The notes: a model not told the origin generated them from the sequence alone. 64,000 nucleotides of DNA from Adiantum capillus-veneris (GCA_014529385.2 CM043945.1:146718241-146782240); one strand, 5' to 3'. Positions 12,161 through 23,999 are shown, numbered from the stretch's first letter. Made by a program: numbers and translations.

Positions 12161-13713
12161 GGATTATGCTGATGAGGGCTTATATAGGTTCACAAACGGG
12201 GCTCCATGTATCTTCTACAAGTGTGTAGAACCCAACGCTAGAGAGTTGACCACCCATAAGAACCTTTATGCATTCACATATATAGATTTCCACGGAGTGC
12301 AAGTTTTGATGGTATTTAAGTATGGACGTGAGTACAAACTTGTTGATCCAATTGACTTAGAACAATATACATACAAGGGTACATATTAGAGAGGATTCCA
12401 TCAATATTTTCTCCAAGAAAAGAGAAGAGCACAAAATAAGTCTTTCCACGAGACCATGGACTGGTTAGATTGGTGATTGGACCACAACAATTAGGGCCTT
12501 ATCAAGTGGATCAAGGTGTTAAAATAAAGTACAATGGGTCAGGGGATCCATATGCTCATGTCTCACAATTTAGACAAGTTTTTAGAGCTAAACAGATTGC
12601 ATATTTCCATACTCAATACGAGGGCTTTGGGTTGACATTGGAAGGAACAGCCTTGAATTGGTTCCAACCATTGAACAAACATGATTTTAAAACATATCAC
12701 AGCTCTTGCAAGAATTCGCAGAAGAGCTCTCAAAAAGGGGAATCAAGCACAGCACGGTGTCACAAATCTACACTTTCAAGCAAAAAGCAAACAAGAGAGC
12801 GAAGGAGGATTTGCTTTGCTTCAAACAATACATAGAGAGGTGTTCTATGAGAGAGATACCACAAGATGAGAGATTATCAGTTCTCTTCATAGAGGGCTTG
12901 AGGAATGAAACTCTCAAACAGGACCTACATTTGAAAGGATGCATGATGTTTGATCAAGTCACTAGAGAAGCCCTATATCTAGTTGACAACTGCAGGGCTT
13001 ATGGGTATGTGACAAAAGATACAGTTAATGCGACTAGTAATGCCTCATCTCCAAAGAGAAAATCCACAGTAAAGCAAGATGTTCAGATTCGTGTAGAATC
13101 ATGCATTGATCAAGTGGTCAAGGAGGTGCTAAGAAGGATAAACGAAGTCTACTTACAAAAATCAAATGCATGAGACCCTCAATTGAGGAGATGTGAGACT
13201 TGTAGAGGGGATCATCCCAGCCAATGGTGAGACAAACAGCCAAAACTCCAACATAGTCTAGGGTAACAAACGCCTCTTTTGAATGATGGTAGAGTAGTAG
13301 TTAGCTACTCTTAGCCAACACATGTGCCACAATCCACAAGAAATCACTATTCCATGGATGGGAACATGCTCCTGTTCATAGCCAATCAAGAGTATGGTTC
13401 AAAGACCATCCTCACCAAACAAGAACAACCAACAACTTCACCACAAGCTACACAACAAGTAGGACCATTCTACGAGTGTGGAGGTCATCATTGGCCAATA
13501 GATTGCCCTCGTTGGGTAAAAAATGTGAAGATATTTCAATCTTGTCTAGAATGCACTTTTTTCATACCTAGTTCGTGATTGTCATGAACACCCAAACAAC
13601 AAGGGGAAAGTAACAATGAACATTGTAGGAGTGATGCCTTCTTCAAGCAGAACCAAGGTAGAACCCAAAATTCCTTTAAAGGTGATGACTCAAGCTCAAG
13701 CTCAAGAAGCTGC
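11781..13713 (+). pseudogene. Element B gag, 5' part
   Basis: Starting at ATG 11988 (or the duplicate at 11781), the open piece to 12389 matches element A gag, with KYGREYKLVDPIDLEQYT equivalent to A's DRYGREYKRILPEEIEKAT. 12470-12835 and, after a frame shift, 12706-13173 give the capsid core (SQFRQVFRAKQIAYFHTQYE; LFIEGLRNETLKQDLHLKGC). 13324-13578 has a zinc knuckle remnant, ECGGHHWPIDCPRW, with the first Cys changed to Tyr and three residues between the second Cys and His. The gag is cut at 13713 by element C and resumes at 22892. Stops and shifts make it inactive. Confidence 0.75.
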
Positions 13714-13828
13714 TGACGAAGGAAATTTGGAATGGCGGCCTGTACACCAAAACAAACTCCATTGCGCCACAAGGGAAATGAGATGAGGGCACCACCTAGT
13801 CTTGGAAGCGTGGACTAGGACCGCTACA

Positions 13829-13831
<3 letters not shown>

Positions 13832-13898
<67 letters not shown>
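13832..13898. repeat. (GA)n microsatellite in element C 3' LTR
   Basis: About 67 bp of uninterrupted AG/GA dinucleotides. The partner LTR carries a longer tract (21519-21597), the main length difference between the two LTRs. Confidence 0.95.
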
Positions 13899-13900
<2 letters not shown>

Positions 13901-14212
13901 ACTATGAATGAAGCATTAAACGTAGTGTGTGTACAAGGAATGGATGACTTCAAACACTCCCAACACAAATAGCATATAGATTACCAAACAATCACTCAAG
14001 GATTAGCCAAGATCACATCAAGCACTCTCACACGCATATAAAACATTTCTCTTAATTAACATAAGTAAGAGGAGGAGAGGTTACTAGCATGAAACAATTT
14101 GCACTCTAGGATGTGCAATAATAGAGTGAATGAATGAGCTTATGGGCTCATGGTGAGTGATACAAAGGCTCAATGGGGCTGAGGGAGGCTTGAAATTACA
14201 AAGGGGAAGGCC

Positions 14213-14222
14213 TCTTTATATA
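14213..14222 (-). promoter_or_regulatory. LTR TATA box (element C, 3' LTR)
   Basis: The minus strand reads TATATAAAGA followed by GGC. It is identical in the 5' LTR (21912-21921) and shared with the solo LTR, supporting a promoter role. Confidence 0.6.
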
Positions 14223-15191
14223 GGAAAGAGAGTGATTAGGAGTGAGGTTAAGATCCAAGTGTAATTTGTACAAATGAAGCTTGATTAGGGACATTCAACC
14301 AATGAAGAAGCTCCTTCCAAGTGATTTGTTGACCAATTAGCTCCATCATCACTTGTGTTGTCTTCACTCCTTCCTCCATAGCTTGAGTCCAAGAGCTTCC
14401 TTATTTTAAAATGTAAAGAATCTACATAAAATCAATACATATCTCGTAATAATAGAAAGGGGTTGAATGAGGACTTATGAATTACAACAAGATTAAGCAT
14501 GACTTGAGAGGTGATTAGAAGAGGAATTTTGATGGGTTTTTGAGCTTGAGAGAGAGGAGGAAGGAGAGGAGGGTGAGAAGACTAATGGCTGATTTTTAGA
14601 GAAGGTCTCAATGTGGAAAAGGAAGGGTGTGTGTGTGTAAAGGTAGAGGGGGTGCTCTCCACCACAATTGAAAAAACTGGCGTCCACCATTTTGGCCATA
14701 TCTCCTAGACCGTAGATGCAAAAATTATAAAAAAACTATGGCCAGAATCTCCAGCTCATCAGCTACAACTTTGATGAAGACAACTTTTCTTGGATCGGAG
14801 TGGAAGTATTTTTTAAAAATTCAGCAAAATCATTTGTCTGGTTCCTTCCTTTACCAAGTCTTCCACTTGGGTCCCATTTGTTTGAATCATCATATGGCTC
14901 CAAAGCCATGATGATATGAGCCACTCATGACCCTTGAATCATGGGTGCATGGCTCCACAACCACATCATATCTTTTCTTTTCACATTTACATATTTTCCC
15001 TTCCCTTTACCACTAGGTTCTCCCTCTACCCTTCACCTCCGGTGAACTAGTCAAGAAAAATTCCTATCAAATCATTTTTTTTAAAAAAATTTCCAAGAGG
15101 TTGTTCTCACTCTTTCTTTTATTGTAAACCTCTAGAAGCAAGGAAAACCAACAAAATATGATAAACAAAAATTTGTGATAGGCTCGGATCA

Positions 15192-15206
15192 TAGCCCCCC
15201 CAAACC
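15192..15206 (-). other. Polypurine tract of element C
   Basis: Directly next to the 3' LTR the minus strand reads ggtttgggggggcta, a G-rich run suited to priming plus-strand DNA synthesis. It confirms the element's minus orientation. Confidence 0.75.
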
Positions 15207-15232
15207 TGGCTAGGGGTATTTATGCCTCTAGC

Positions 15233-16426
15233 CTACTTTCTTTGATCTTGAGCTGACCTTATCCTGATGTGATAAGGCTTTAGACGCCATCCATTTGTCC
15301 TGGTCTTGTGCACTTTACCATCAATGTCTTGAAGTCTGTAAGAGCCATTTTTGAACTTTTTGGTGACCAAGAACGGGCCTTCCCATCGGAAAAGAAACTT
15401 TCCATCCTTACGAGTGTCGAAGCGATTGTCATATCGAAGCACCAGAGATCCCTTTTTGATGTCTTTGGATGCTAGCTTTTTGTTGAACTTTTCTCTGCGC
15501 TTCTCTGCTTCTTGAGAATAGTGGTTGATGGCTTCGTCACGATCCAATTGCAGCCTCTCTAAATCCATGATCCTTTGATGTACTTTCTCCTTTTGAGAGA
15601 CTACCTGGCTACCCAATATTCAAAGACTTGTTAACTTCACTTCAATGGGCAAAAGCGCCTCCTTTCCATAAACCAAATGAAAGGGTGTGTACCCTAATGT
15701 GGTTTTTAAGGAGGTTCTATAGGCCCATAGAGCTCCATTCAGGTGTTTGTCCCAATCTTGGCGCCTAGCATGTACCTGTTTGGTGAGAATTTTGCAAATG
15801 ATTCCATTTACCTTTTCCACCAAACCATTGCACTGAGGGTAGTAAGGAGTAGAGTGTTGATGCTGAATATTTAGCTTCTTCATGAGTTCTCCTACCAAGT
15901 CTGCTCTAAACCCTGGTCCTCTATCAGATAGTATTTCAAGAGGGGTGCCAAACCGGCAACAGATGTGGTCAAAGATGAACTGACTCACATCCTTAGCAGT
16001 AATTCTATTGGTCGGCATAGCCTCAGCCCATCTAGTCATGTAGTCTACTCCCATGATGATGTACTCTTTACCTGACTGAGTGCGTGGTAGAGGTCCTATG
16101 GCATCAATTCCCCACTTCTCAAAGGGCCCATATACCTTTATTGGGTTCTGAGGTTCAGCTATGAGCCGTCGTGGTCCTGCTTTCTGACATTCATCACATG
16201 TTTGACACCAGTATTTGACATCACGATGAAGACTTGGCCAAGTAAACCCAGCTTGTAGAACCTTTCTACTAGTGACGTCGTGTGCAAAGTGTCCAGCGCA
16301 CATATCATCGTGACAAGCTTTTAAAATCTCTTCAATTTCACTCTTCAAAGGCACTCTCCTAAGCACACCATCCTTACCAAGACAATACAAGTCATCATTT
16401 ACTATGCGATAGCCTTTCCCCTGCAT
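15233..16426 (-). pseudogene. Element C integrase
   Basis: The minus-strand frame 16426-15620 (268 codons) opens with the zinc-binding domain (HDDMCAGHFAH, then CQTCDEC) and continues with the DDE core: GIDAIGPLP (first Asp), ILSDRGPGF (second Asp) and CNGLVEKVNGI (Glu). A TGA at about 15618 separates it from an in-frame tail, 15616-15233, with the integrase C-terminal motif RWEGPFLVTKKFKNGSYRLQD. Integrase inserts the cDNA into the host genome. It is joined to the upstream pol frame by one frame shift within a G/A-rich run near 16420, so the polyprotein is broken here although all three catalytic acidic residues remain. Confidence 0.9.
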
Positions 16427-19414
16427 TCAAGTGTTTAGGAGCCTCTCCTTGCTCCAGAATGTGCATAATATCTTCCAAGTCCTCCTTGCCTTGCTGAAGT
16501 GGAAGTTTGATGGCCACTGCTCCCACTATTGACTCATTTAACTTTGATGATGCTAGGTGGTCTGCATCCTTGTTCTGGTCTCTTGGCACATGATGTACTT
16601 GTGCCTCCCTAAATCTCCTCATAAGAGCCTTGGCTTCTCTCATTTTAGTAGAGAGACGGGCATTTTTGCAAGCCCATGTACCTTGCATTTGCCTTACCAA
16701 AAGCATGGAGTCACCAAAAGCGTTTAATCTCTTAATTGAATTATCGAGGCACCAACGAAGGCCATAAATTAGAGCATGATATTCTGCTTCATTGTTGGAG
16801 TGGACATCTTCTAGAGTGATCCCTTCACCATGGATCCTCTCTCCCAATGGAGATAAGACCATGATGCCTGCAGCTGCCTTATCCTTGGTTCTCTTGTATG
16901 CTCCATCAAAGTAGAGGCTATAAGCATTGACCAAAGCCTCTGGAGCTGGAGGTGGTGGCAGTTCCTTTCTCTTCAAATGGAAAACTTTTTCATAGCACTT
17001 GTTTGTTAAAATGTCGGCTAAGCATGCTCGAGTTTTTCTTTCAACCTGTATTGTATAATCAAACTCTTGAAGTCGCACCACCCACTTTGCTATTTTGTCA
17101 GAGATTTCCATATGTTGTAGTGCATAGGGAAACATATCCTCCACAGTGATAATTACAAACATCTTCGGCAGCAAGTATGGCCGAAATTTGGTTACCGCAA
17201 ACATGAGAGCTAACACTATCTGTTCCATTAGGGTGTAGGCCTTCTCTGTGTTTTCCATGAGGCGGCTAGCAAAATACACAGGCCTCATAAAGGATGTTTT
17301 TGGATCTTTTTGTAGGAGGGCAGCACCAATGCCCTCTTCTCCCACACTAGGGTTTACAAAGAATGTTTCTTCCCAACAAGGTTGGAGGATTACAGGGAGT
17401 GACCCTAACATTTTTTTAATCTCTCTAAAATGCCCTTCACTTTCTTCACTCCAAACAAGCGTCTCTTGACGAGTCAGCTGTTGTAGAGGAAATATCACTT
17501 GGGAGAGTAAGTGTATGAATCTACTCAAATATCTTAGCTCTTGCAAGAAGGAGATTAATTGTTTGATGGAAGTTGGGGAAGGTAGATTTAGCAATGTTTC
17601 TATCTTTTCAGGATCTACCTCGATTCCATCAATGGACACTACATGCCCTAATAGTGTAACCTTGCTTTCCCCAATGTGACATTTGTCCTTGTTTAGTTGT
17701 CCACCCAGCTTAGCTAAACGAGTAAATCCTTCATCAATCTTGCCGAGATGCATACTTTTGGAGCTGTAAATACAAAAGTCATCTATGAAAACCCTTATGG
17801 ACTTACCAAAGTAAGGTTGGAAGACCATGTTCATGAATCGTTGAAAGGTGGCTGGAGCGTTGGTGAGACCAAAAGGCATGACTCGAAATGCAAAACATCC
17901 CCATGGTGTGATGAAAGTAGTCTTTTTCTGGTCCTCCTCTGCAATGCATATTTGAAAGTAGCCAGAGTAGCCATCACACACTGTGTATCTCTCATGGCCT
18001 GCTACTTCATTTAGAATCTCATCTTGAAATGGGAGAGGGAAGTGGTCCCTCTTTGTTGCAGCATTTAGTGGCTTGTAATCCACGCACACTCGCCATTTAC
18101 CATTCTTCTTTGGCCTCACCACTACTGGGGAGACCCATTCTGAATCTTCTACTGGGTATATGAATCCTGCTTCTAAGAGTCTCTTCACCTCAGAAAACAG
18201 TTCATTTTGTTGCACAACTCCTAATCTTCTTAGTTTTTGTACTACTGGCTTGCTCCCTTCTTTTAGATGGATATGATGCTTCACTGCAGTGACACCTGTA
18301 ATGTGAGTGTAATCAGAAATAAACAATGATGCATGCTTCTTGAGAACATTTACATAACCCTCCTTTTCTTCTTCCTTTATATCCTTGGATAACATCTCCT
18401 CTAGGCTGGCATCCCACACATTCTCCATTTGGATCCTTGGGTTGTCTTCTGATGAGGTAGTTTCCTTTATGGTGACGCCCATGACTTCGAGAGTGCTATC
18501 ACTCTCTTCACTTGAACTCTCTTCCTCGTCCATGGATGAGGAGCATCCACTTGAGCTCCACTCATCAGCTGACGTCTCTAGTTCAAGGTTCTCTTGTCGC
18601 CCATTCTTTAGGTTATAAAACACCTTCCGACTATGGCCACCCATGCGAGGCCTCAACTCCAAGTCTCCTGTTGCCCAATCTTGCCTAGCTCCTATACCCA
18701 TGAGCCAAGGTCGTCCTAAAATAAGGGGGTATCCTTCTCCCTTTACTGGTATCACATAAGCATCAACCTCTGTAGTGATTCCAAAAACAGAAACTCTCAA
18801 AGCTTTCACTACACCCACACAAGTGACAGAGACATTATTAGCCATTTTTGCCCTAAAGTTTGATGATTCCATCACCTCTAAACCCAATTGATGCATTAGC
18901 TTTTCTGTCATGACACAAACCTCTGCTCCACTATCAATGTAAGTTTTTGGAATCCGTTGTCCCTTGATTTGAGCCTCCACCAAAGGCACTATATCCTTGA
19001 GACCATATGCTTTGATTACACTTACTAGCTTACTTCGCTTTGCCCTCGTGCTCACCATTTTTGACCATTGTCGTCGAAGCTTTGGGGAGATATGAAGTAG
19101 TTGTGGCCAAGTAATCTTTGGTCCTTGAGAACTCACATCAGCTGTCAAGTCATAAGGTTGTGTCTGAGATCCCATAGGGAAATCAGAAATGTCAATTTGA
19201 GACCTAGTACGGATCTTTCTCTTCTTGGCTTCATCTTTAGTTGCCGGAGATGTACTTGCTTCATTGCTTGCATCCTTGCTTGTTTCTTTACCTACTTCTT
19301 CTTAGACACACACACGTTTGATAGGCATTGTAGCCACTTCATCTATCTTCATCTTCCCTTTAGCTATTTCTTCCTGGTTGCTTCTGCCCTTGAGGACCTC
19401 CTCCATCCTTATGA
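16395..19414 (-). pseudogene. Element C protease, reverse transcriptase and two RNase H domains
   Basis: The main frame is 19175-16395 (926 codons). The protease DSGA is at about residue 81 (TYIDSGAEVCVMTEKL). RT carries KKNGKWRVCVDYKPLN, RVMPFGLTNAPATFQRFM and an active site FIDD near residue 470. A first, gypsy-type RNase H follows, in which the usual first catalytic Asp is Asn (VNPSVGEEGIGAALLQ). A second, archaeal-type RNase H near residues 740-870 keeps all acidic residues (YFDGAYKRTKDKAAAG, NNEAEYHALIYGL, GDSMLLV, DQNKDADHLA). Upstream of 19175 the frame stays open to about 19414 except for a TAA at about 19304. The dual RNase H arrangement is characteristic of Tat elements. Confidence 0.9.
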
Positions 19415-19417
19415 TGC

Positions 19418-20386
19418 TCACATTTGGTTGAGTAGCAGGGGTTTGAGCTTGAGCACGAGGTGGCTGCAAAATTTGAGGTTGCGGTTGCTCTTGTGTTTGA
19501 GCTCTAGCACGGGGTGGACTTGTTGTCGAGGACCTCTGACAGGGTAGTCATATCTTCTGGGATGAGGGAAATTATACATGCCGTGGCCATTTTCCCCACA
19601 ATTGTAACACAACATTTCCCTTGCTTGACGTCGCATTGGTGGCCGATTCCCACCATTTCCCTCAATAGGCCTTCTCGCACCCTGCACAAGATTTACTCTC
19701 AACCCCTCTAGCTGGTTTGTGAGATTGTTTATTTGTTGGAGCATATCTTCTTGTTGACCTCTATTGAGGTCTGGTGCATTAGGCACATTTGGAGGTATGT
19801 GAGAAGCTTCCATAGTTGTGATATTGCCTCCCAAAGCTAGCTGGCCAGCTTGGGCTTGATAGAGAATCTTTCTATTCTTTTCCCTAGCAATTCTTAAGGC
19901 ATCTTCAAAAGCATTTGGAAATTTTCTCTTTACCTTCTCCCTTAGCAAGGGGTACAAACCTGAGATAAATCGATCCTTTTGGAGGCAATTGGGAGCTCGC
20001 TCACCAGGGTTTAGTGAGTCTGACCATTGCCCCCAAAGTTTCAGAAAACCTTCCTCATAGGTTGCATAACCATGAGGGTCAACTTGATGAAGGGACAGAA
20101 GCCGTTGCCATAGTTCTTCTGCCGAATTGGCTCGTTGAAATCTTCGTAGGAAAGCCACCTTCAATCCCTCCCAATCAATTCTTTGGGTTGGATCTAGAGC
20201 CTGGAACCATACCCTAGCTTCTTCTTTGAGCACCAAAGGAAAAGCTCTCAATTTCAATGCTTCGTCATCCCTCCCAGAGACAAGGAAAGCCATCTCCAAG
20301 TTATCCAAAAAATCCCCAGCATTTTCCCCACTACCCCCAAAAAAATTTGGGAAAGCCATCATAAAAGTGGGTTGCCTTCCTCTCAA
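19418..20386 (-). pseudogene. Element C gag
   Basis: The frame 20386-19418 (322 codons) has the retrotransposon gag core with ARVWFQALDPTQRIDW and FISGLYPLLREKVKR, then a Gln/Asn-rich stretch and a zinc knuckle CYNCGENGHGMYNF, in which the final Cys is Phe. After the knuckle a one-base frame shift (near 19520) switches to an unrelated tail, while the pol-side frame continues with PPRARAQTQEQPQPQ, so gag and pol were probably one fused frame. It encodes the particle protein. The ATG at 20386 follows the two small repeated frames upstream. Confidence 0.85.
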
Positions 20387-20814
20387 TACAGCACAAAGAT
20401 GAAAACGTCTAGGCCCAAATCATATCTTATTAAGGGTAGAATAAATGGATTGATAGATGCATTAATCTCAGCTAGACGACGAGGGCCTAGTAAGTCCCTT
20501 ATGATGTTTTGGAACCTAAGCTTTGTGCTAGCTATTATATGCACAATTTGTCTAGCAAGAGGTTGGAAAGGTCCATATAAATCCCTATGATTCATGGAGT
20601 ATGCTTAAAGCAAGATGAAGATGTGAACATCAAAAGATACATTATACTCCAAAATAGAAAATATTATAGGGTCAGGGGACAACAATATCTCTCTCAACCT
20701 CTCAGCTCCAAAATAGAAGACCAATCTTTGTTGGAAAAAAATATTTCTATCAATGCACACATTCACCCTAATATTCTGAACTGATTGAAAGTTGTAGAAA
20801 ATGGGATTATTCAT
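20383..20814 (-). other. Two related short open frames before element C gag
   Basis: Minus-strand frames 20814-20605 and 20595-20383 (69 and 70 codons) resemble each other. One ends GAERLREI...FSILEYNVSFDVHIFILL and the other GPRRLAEI...LPLIRYDLGLDVFIFVLY. This points to an ancient tandem duplication of about 220 bp in the leader or in an N-terminal part of gag. I do not recognise a function. They could be degenerate N-terminal gag sequence rather than separate genes. Confidence 0.4.
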
Positions 20815-20847
20815 TGGTGCATTAAATACAAACTTCCATGAAGCACT

Positions 20848-21400
20848 TCATTGAAGTTGAGCTCTCTTGGATCCCACCATTTGAGAGATGCGAAGAATTT
20901 GCTCACCAGTGATTAGCCTAGCTTTGGTGTGACCATCTTCAGCTTTGTAGAGTTCATAGGGTTTGATGGCTACCCTCTCAACCACCTTGAGCCTTCTTGC
21001 TAGTAGTAGTTGGAGTGCATCACCATATGTAGCCTCTTGCCAATACCGCACCCCATTGATGTGTAGCTCCCCCTCCAAAAACTTGTTAATTCCCGAGTTT
21101 GAGAGTGCTTTCACCACCTGAAGTCGAGGCTTCAAAGGAAGTGTCTTCACACTAGCCACAAAGCACTCAACACAATTTTTTGACCTAGGGACTTGATGAC
21201 TACAAGATTTTCCTTGAAGCAAAGAAGGGTGTGTGTAGTTAACTCTCTTTACCCGTATATGTGCCATTTGTCGATAAAGACGCTTCTTTTCTCGAGCTTC
21301 TTGGGGAGACCATAGTGGAAGTCTCGGAGAATTGATGGATCTTCCTTCATAGGATTGATAGAGCGCTGCTTGAGAACTCGTCCGTGGGGGCACCAATTTA
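20848..21400 (-). CDS. Hypothetical leader ORF of element C
   Basis: From just inside the PBS the minus strand is open for about 180 codons (the frame actually extends into the LTR at 21459), ending at 20848. The product is basic, with ...REKKRLYRQMAHIRVKRVNY, a Cys/His-containing stretch (SCSHQVPRSKNCVECFVAS), and a C-terminal part with GDALQLLLARRLKVVERVAI. I see no known domain. There is no good ATG near the PBS edge; the in-frame ATG at about 21270 (MAHIRVKRV) would give about 140 residues. Its place upstream of gag on the sense strand and its freedom from stops suggest a real extra reading frame, but chance cannot be excluded. Confidence 0.35.
21379..21395 (-). other. Putative primer-binding site of element C
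   Basis: Five bases after the 5' LTR end (minus strand CTTCGTCA), the sequence reads TGGTGCCCCCACGGACG, beginning TGG as expected for pairing with a tRNA CCA end. I cannot assign the tRNA. Confidence 0.5.
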
Positions 21401-21515
21401 TGACGAAGGAAATTTGGAATGGCGGCCTCTACACCAAAACAAACTCCATTGCGCCACAAGGGAAATGAGATGAGGGCACCACCTAGTCTTGGAAGCGTGG
21501 ACTAGGACCGCTACA

Positions 21516-21518
<3 letters not shown>

Positions 21519-21597
<79 letters not shown>
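21519..21597. repeat. (GA)n microsatellite in element C 5' LTR
   Basis: About 79 bp of perfect AG/GA repeats in the LTR, longer than the 67 bp tract of the partner LTR. Confidence 0.95.
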
Positions 21598-21599
<2 letters not shown>

Positions 21600-21911
21600 A
21601 CTATGAATGAAGCATTAAACGTAGTGTGTGTACAAGGAATGGATGACTTCAAACACTCCCAACACAAATAGCATATAGATTACCAAACAATCACTCAAGG
21701 ATTAGCCAAGATCACATCAAGCACTCTCACACGCATATAAAACATTTCTCTTAATTAACATAAGTAAGAGGAGGAGAGGTTACTAGCATGAAACAATTTG
21801 CACTCTAGGATGTGCAATAATAGAGTGAATGAATGAGCTTATGGGCTCATGGTGAGTGATACAAAGGCTCAATGGGGCTGAGGGAGGCTTGAAATTACAA
21901 AGGGGAAGGCC

Positions 21912-21921
21912 TCTTTATATA
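21912..21921 (-). promoter_or_regulatory. LTR TATA box (element C, 5' LTR)
   Basis: TATATAAAGAGGC on the minus strand, about 970 bp into the LTR. It is the likely promoter of element C, conserved in the partner LTR and in the solo LTR at 2437-2446. Confidence 0.65.
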
Positions 21922-22891
21922 GGAAAGAGAGTGATTAGGAGTGAGGTTAAGATCCAAGTGTAATTTGTACAAATGAAGCTTGATTAGGGACATTCAACCA
22001 ATGAAGAAGCTCCTTCCAAGTGATTTGTTGACCAATTAGCTCCATCATCACTTGTGTTGTCTTCACTCCTTCCTCCATAGCTTGAGTCCAAGAGCTTCCT
22101 TATTTTAAAATGTAAAGAATCTACATAAAATCAATACATATCTCGTAATAATAGAAAGGGGTTGAATAAGGACTTATGAATTACAACAAGATTAAGCATG
22201 ACTTGAGAGGTGATTAGAAGAGGAATTTTGATGGGTTTTTGAGCTTGAGAGAGAGGAGGAAGGAGAGGAGGGTGAGAAGACTAATGGCTGATTTTTAGAG
22301 AAGGTCTCAATGTGGAAAAGGAAGGGTGTGTGTGTGTAAAGGTAGAGGGGGTGCTCTCCACCACAATTGAAAAAACTGGCGTCCACCATTTTGGCCATAT
22401 CTCCTAGACCGTAGATGCAAAAATTATAAAAAAACTATGGCCAGAATCTCCAGCTCATCAGCTAAAACTTTAATGAAGGCAACTTTTCTTGGATCGGAGT
22501 GGAAGTATTTTTTAAAAATTCAGCAAAATCATGTGTCTGGTTCCTTCCTTTACCAAGTCTTCCACTTGGGTCCCATTTGTTTGAATCATCATATGGCTCC
22601 AAAGCCATGATGATATGAGCCACTCATGACCCTTGAATCATGGGTGCATGGCTCCACAACCACATCATATCTTTTCTTTTCACATTTACATATTTTCCCT
22701 TCCCTTTACCACTAGGTTCTCCCTCTACCTTTCACCTCCGGTGAACTAGTCAAGAAAAATTCCTATCAAATCATTTTTTTAAAAAAAAATTTCCAAGAGG
22801 TTGTTCTCACTCTTTCTTTTATTGTAAACCTCTAGAAGCAAGGAAAACCAACAAAATACGATAAACAAAAATTTGTGATAGGCTCGGATCA

Positions 22892-23999
22892 CTGCCAAAA
22901 AAAAACCAATCGAGGAAGCCACATTGTCACCTCAAACGAGAATCAAAAACTTATCGATGAGAACCGGAAGAAAATCATGGAAAGCCAAACGAGACAAAAT
23001 GAAAGCAAAGAGGCTTGAGAAAAAAACAACTTTAGAAACAAAATTTGGACCAGTTAAAAGAACTGCTTAAAAATGAGCAAGAAAGTAAGAAAGGCACAAA
23101 GGGAGCGAAAGAGTACAAGTCTGACTCAGGTGGTTCACTTTTGGTGGAGAAAGTAAACAAGCACTTAGATGCAATCTTGCAAGCATATGCTACAAGGCTC
23201 AATAACAACCAAATTGTGGATCAAAGATTGTTGACCTGTCCGCATCCACATGATGAAACTAGGAGAATAGAAGTATACAAAAGACTTGTAGAAATTGCTC
23301 AATCCCTGATGGAGCCTAGAGTTCCAAAAACTCCTAGGCTGGTAGCGTAGGACTTGAGAAAGAAAAAACGGGAAAACAAGGGGAAATCAACACAGGTGAC
23401 AATAAAAAAATTAAAGGATTGTGTGACCGATGCAAAAAAGATCAGTTACTCGTGAATTGCACTCGAATTCTAGATAATAAAATAAAATCTATGGAAATAG
23501 ACAAAGAGGAGCCACTTACTAGTGGAATTATCACAAACACGATAGACGAGGATAGATATCTAGAGATGCAACCAATTCTATAGAAGTAGAAGAACCATGA
23601 CCGCAATCCTTATGGGAATTGATCATAAATAAAAAAGATGGTAGTGTTACCTTACAGTCAACACCTATCCCTGAAATAAACATAGATCACAAATTTTTCT
23701 TAGGGGACATACGAACTCTACATGGGGATGTAGAGTATGAAGCATCTAAAGAGAGAATACCATACTCTCTACCGACTTTTCCGTATTTCATAGGATAACT
23801 CAAAAAAAAAATCGAGGTTAGAGTGGTACTTTCTTGGTGGAAAGACACACCAAAAATGATGGATACCAAGAGCGTGCACAAATTCATTTTTATTCCTATA
23901 CTATGTATGCTTTCTCTCTCAAAGTTGCTGAGAATTAGACCGCATCTATGGGCCAAATGGGCAAACACCTAAAAAAGATGGGGTTGAAAATCCCTTCAG
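22892..23999 (+). pseudogene. Element B gag, 3' part and linker
   Basis: The plus strand resumes element B gag directly after the C insertion. A basic segment (KAKRDKMKAKRLEKKT) corresponds to A's WKARKARMKARRER. After a frame shift the piece 23045-23350 reads GSLLVEKVNKHLDAILQAYA and NNNQIVDQRLLTCPHPHDET, matching A's SVLAKKVNEQLHALLKAYEA. From 23351 to about 23990 the frame is full of stops and I see only scattered similarity to the gag-protease linker of A. Confidence 0.65.

Larger units (their letters stand above)
13714..15191 (-). repeat. 3' LTR of element C
   Basis: 1478 bp direct repeat of 21401-22891, starting TGACGAAGG and ending GGATCA on the plus strand. It includes a (GA)n microsatellite at 13832-13898 and a TATATAAAGAGGC box on the minus strand at 14211-14222. 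The short open frames inside it appear identically in the other LTR and are not genes. Confidence 0.93.
13714..22891 (-). mobile_element. Element C: nearly complete Tat-like Ty3/gypsy retrotransposon
   Basis: 9178 bp with two almost identical LTRs (13714-15191 and 21401-22891) flanked by a 4 bp repeat ctgc (13710-13713 and 22892-22895), inserted in element B gag. On the minus strand the order is 5' LTR, PBS, leader with an extra open frame, gag, protease-RT-RNase H with a second archaeal-type RNase H, integrase, polypurine tract, 3' LTR. The two RNase H domains point to the Tat branch. Damage is light: one frame shift and one stop between gag and pol, one frame shift before integrase, one TGA in the integrase tail. 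The LTRs differ by about eight substitutions plus GA-repeat length, so the insertion is young. Confidence 0.9.
21401..22891 (-). repeat. 5' LTR of element C
   Basis: 1491 bp, nearly identical to 13714-15191. By eye about eight substitutions, one A/T-run length change and a longer GA tract (21519-21597) separate the two. The minus-strand TATA box at 21912-21921 would start the genomic RNA. Confidence 0.93.

Noticed and set aside
14493-14699. 68-codon minus-strand frame repeated at 22192-22398
   Set aside because: It is inside both LTRs of element C, shows no known domain, and a conserved LTR is enough to explain the identity.
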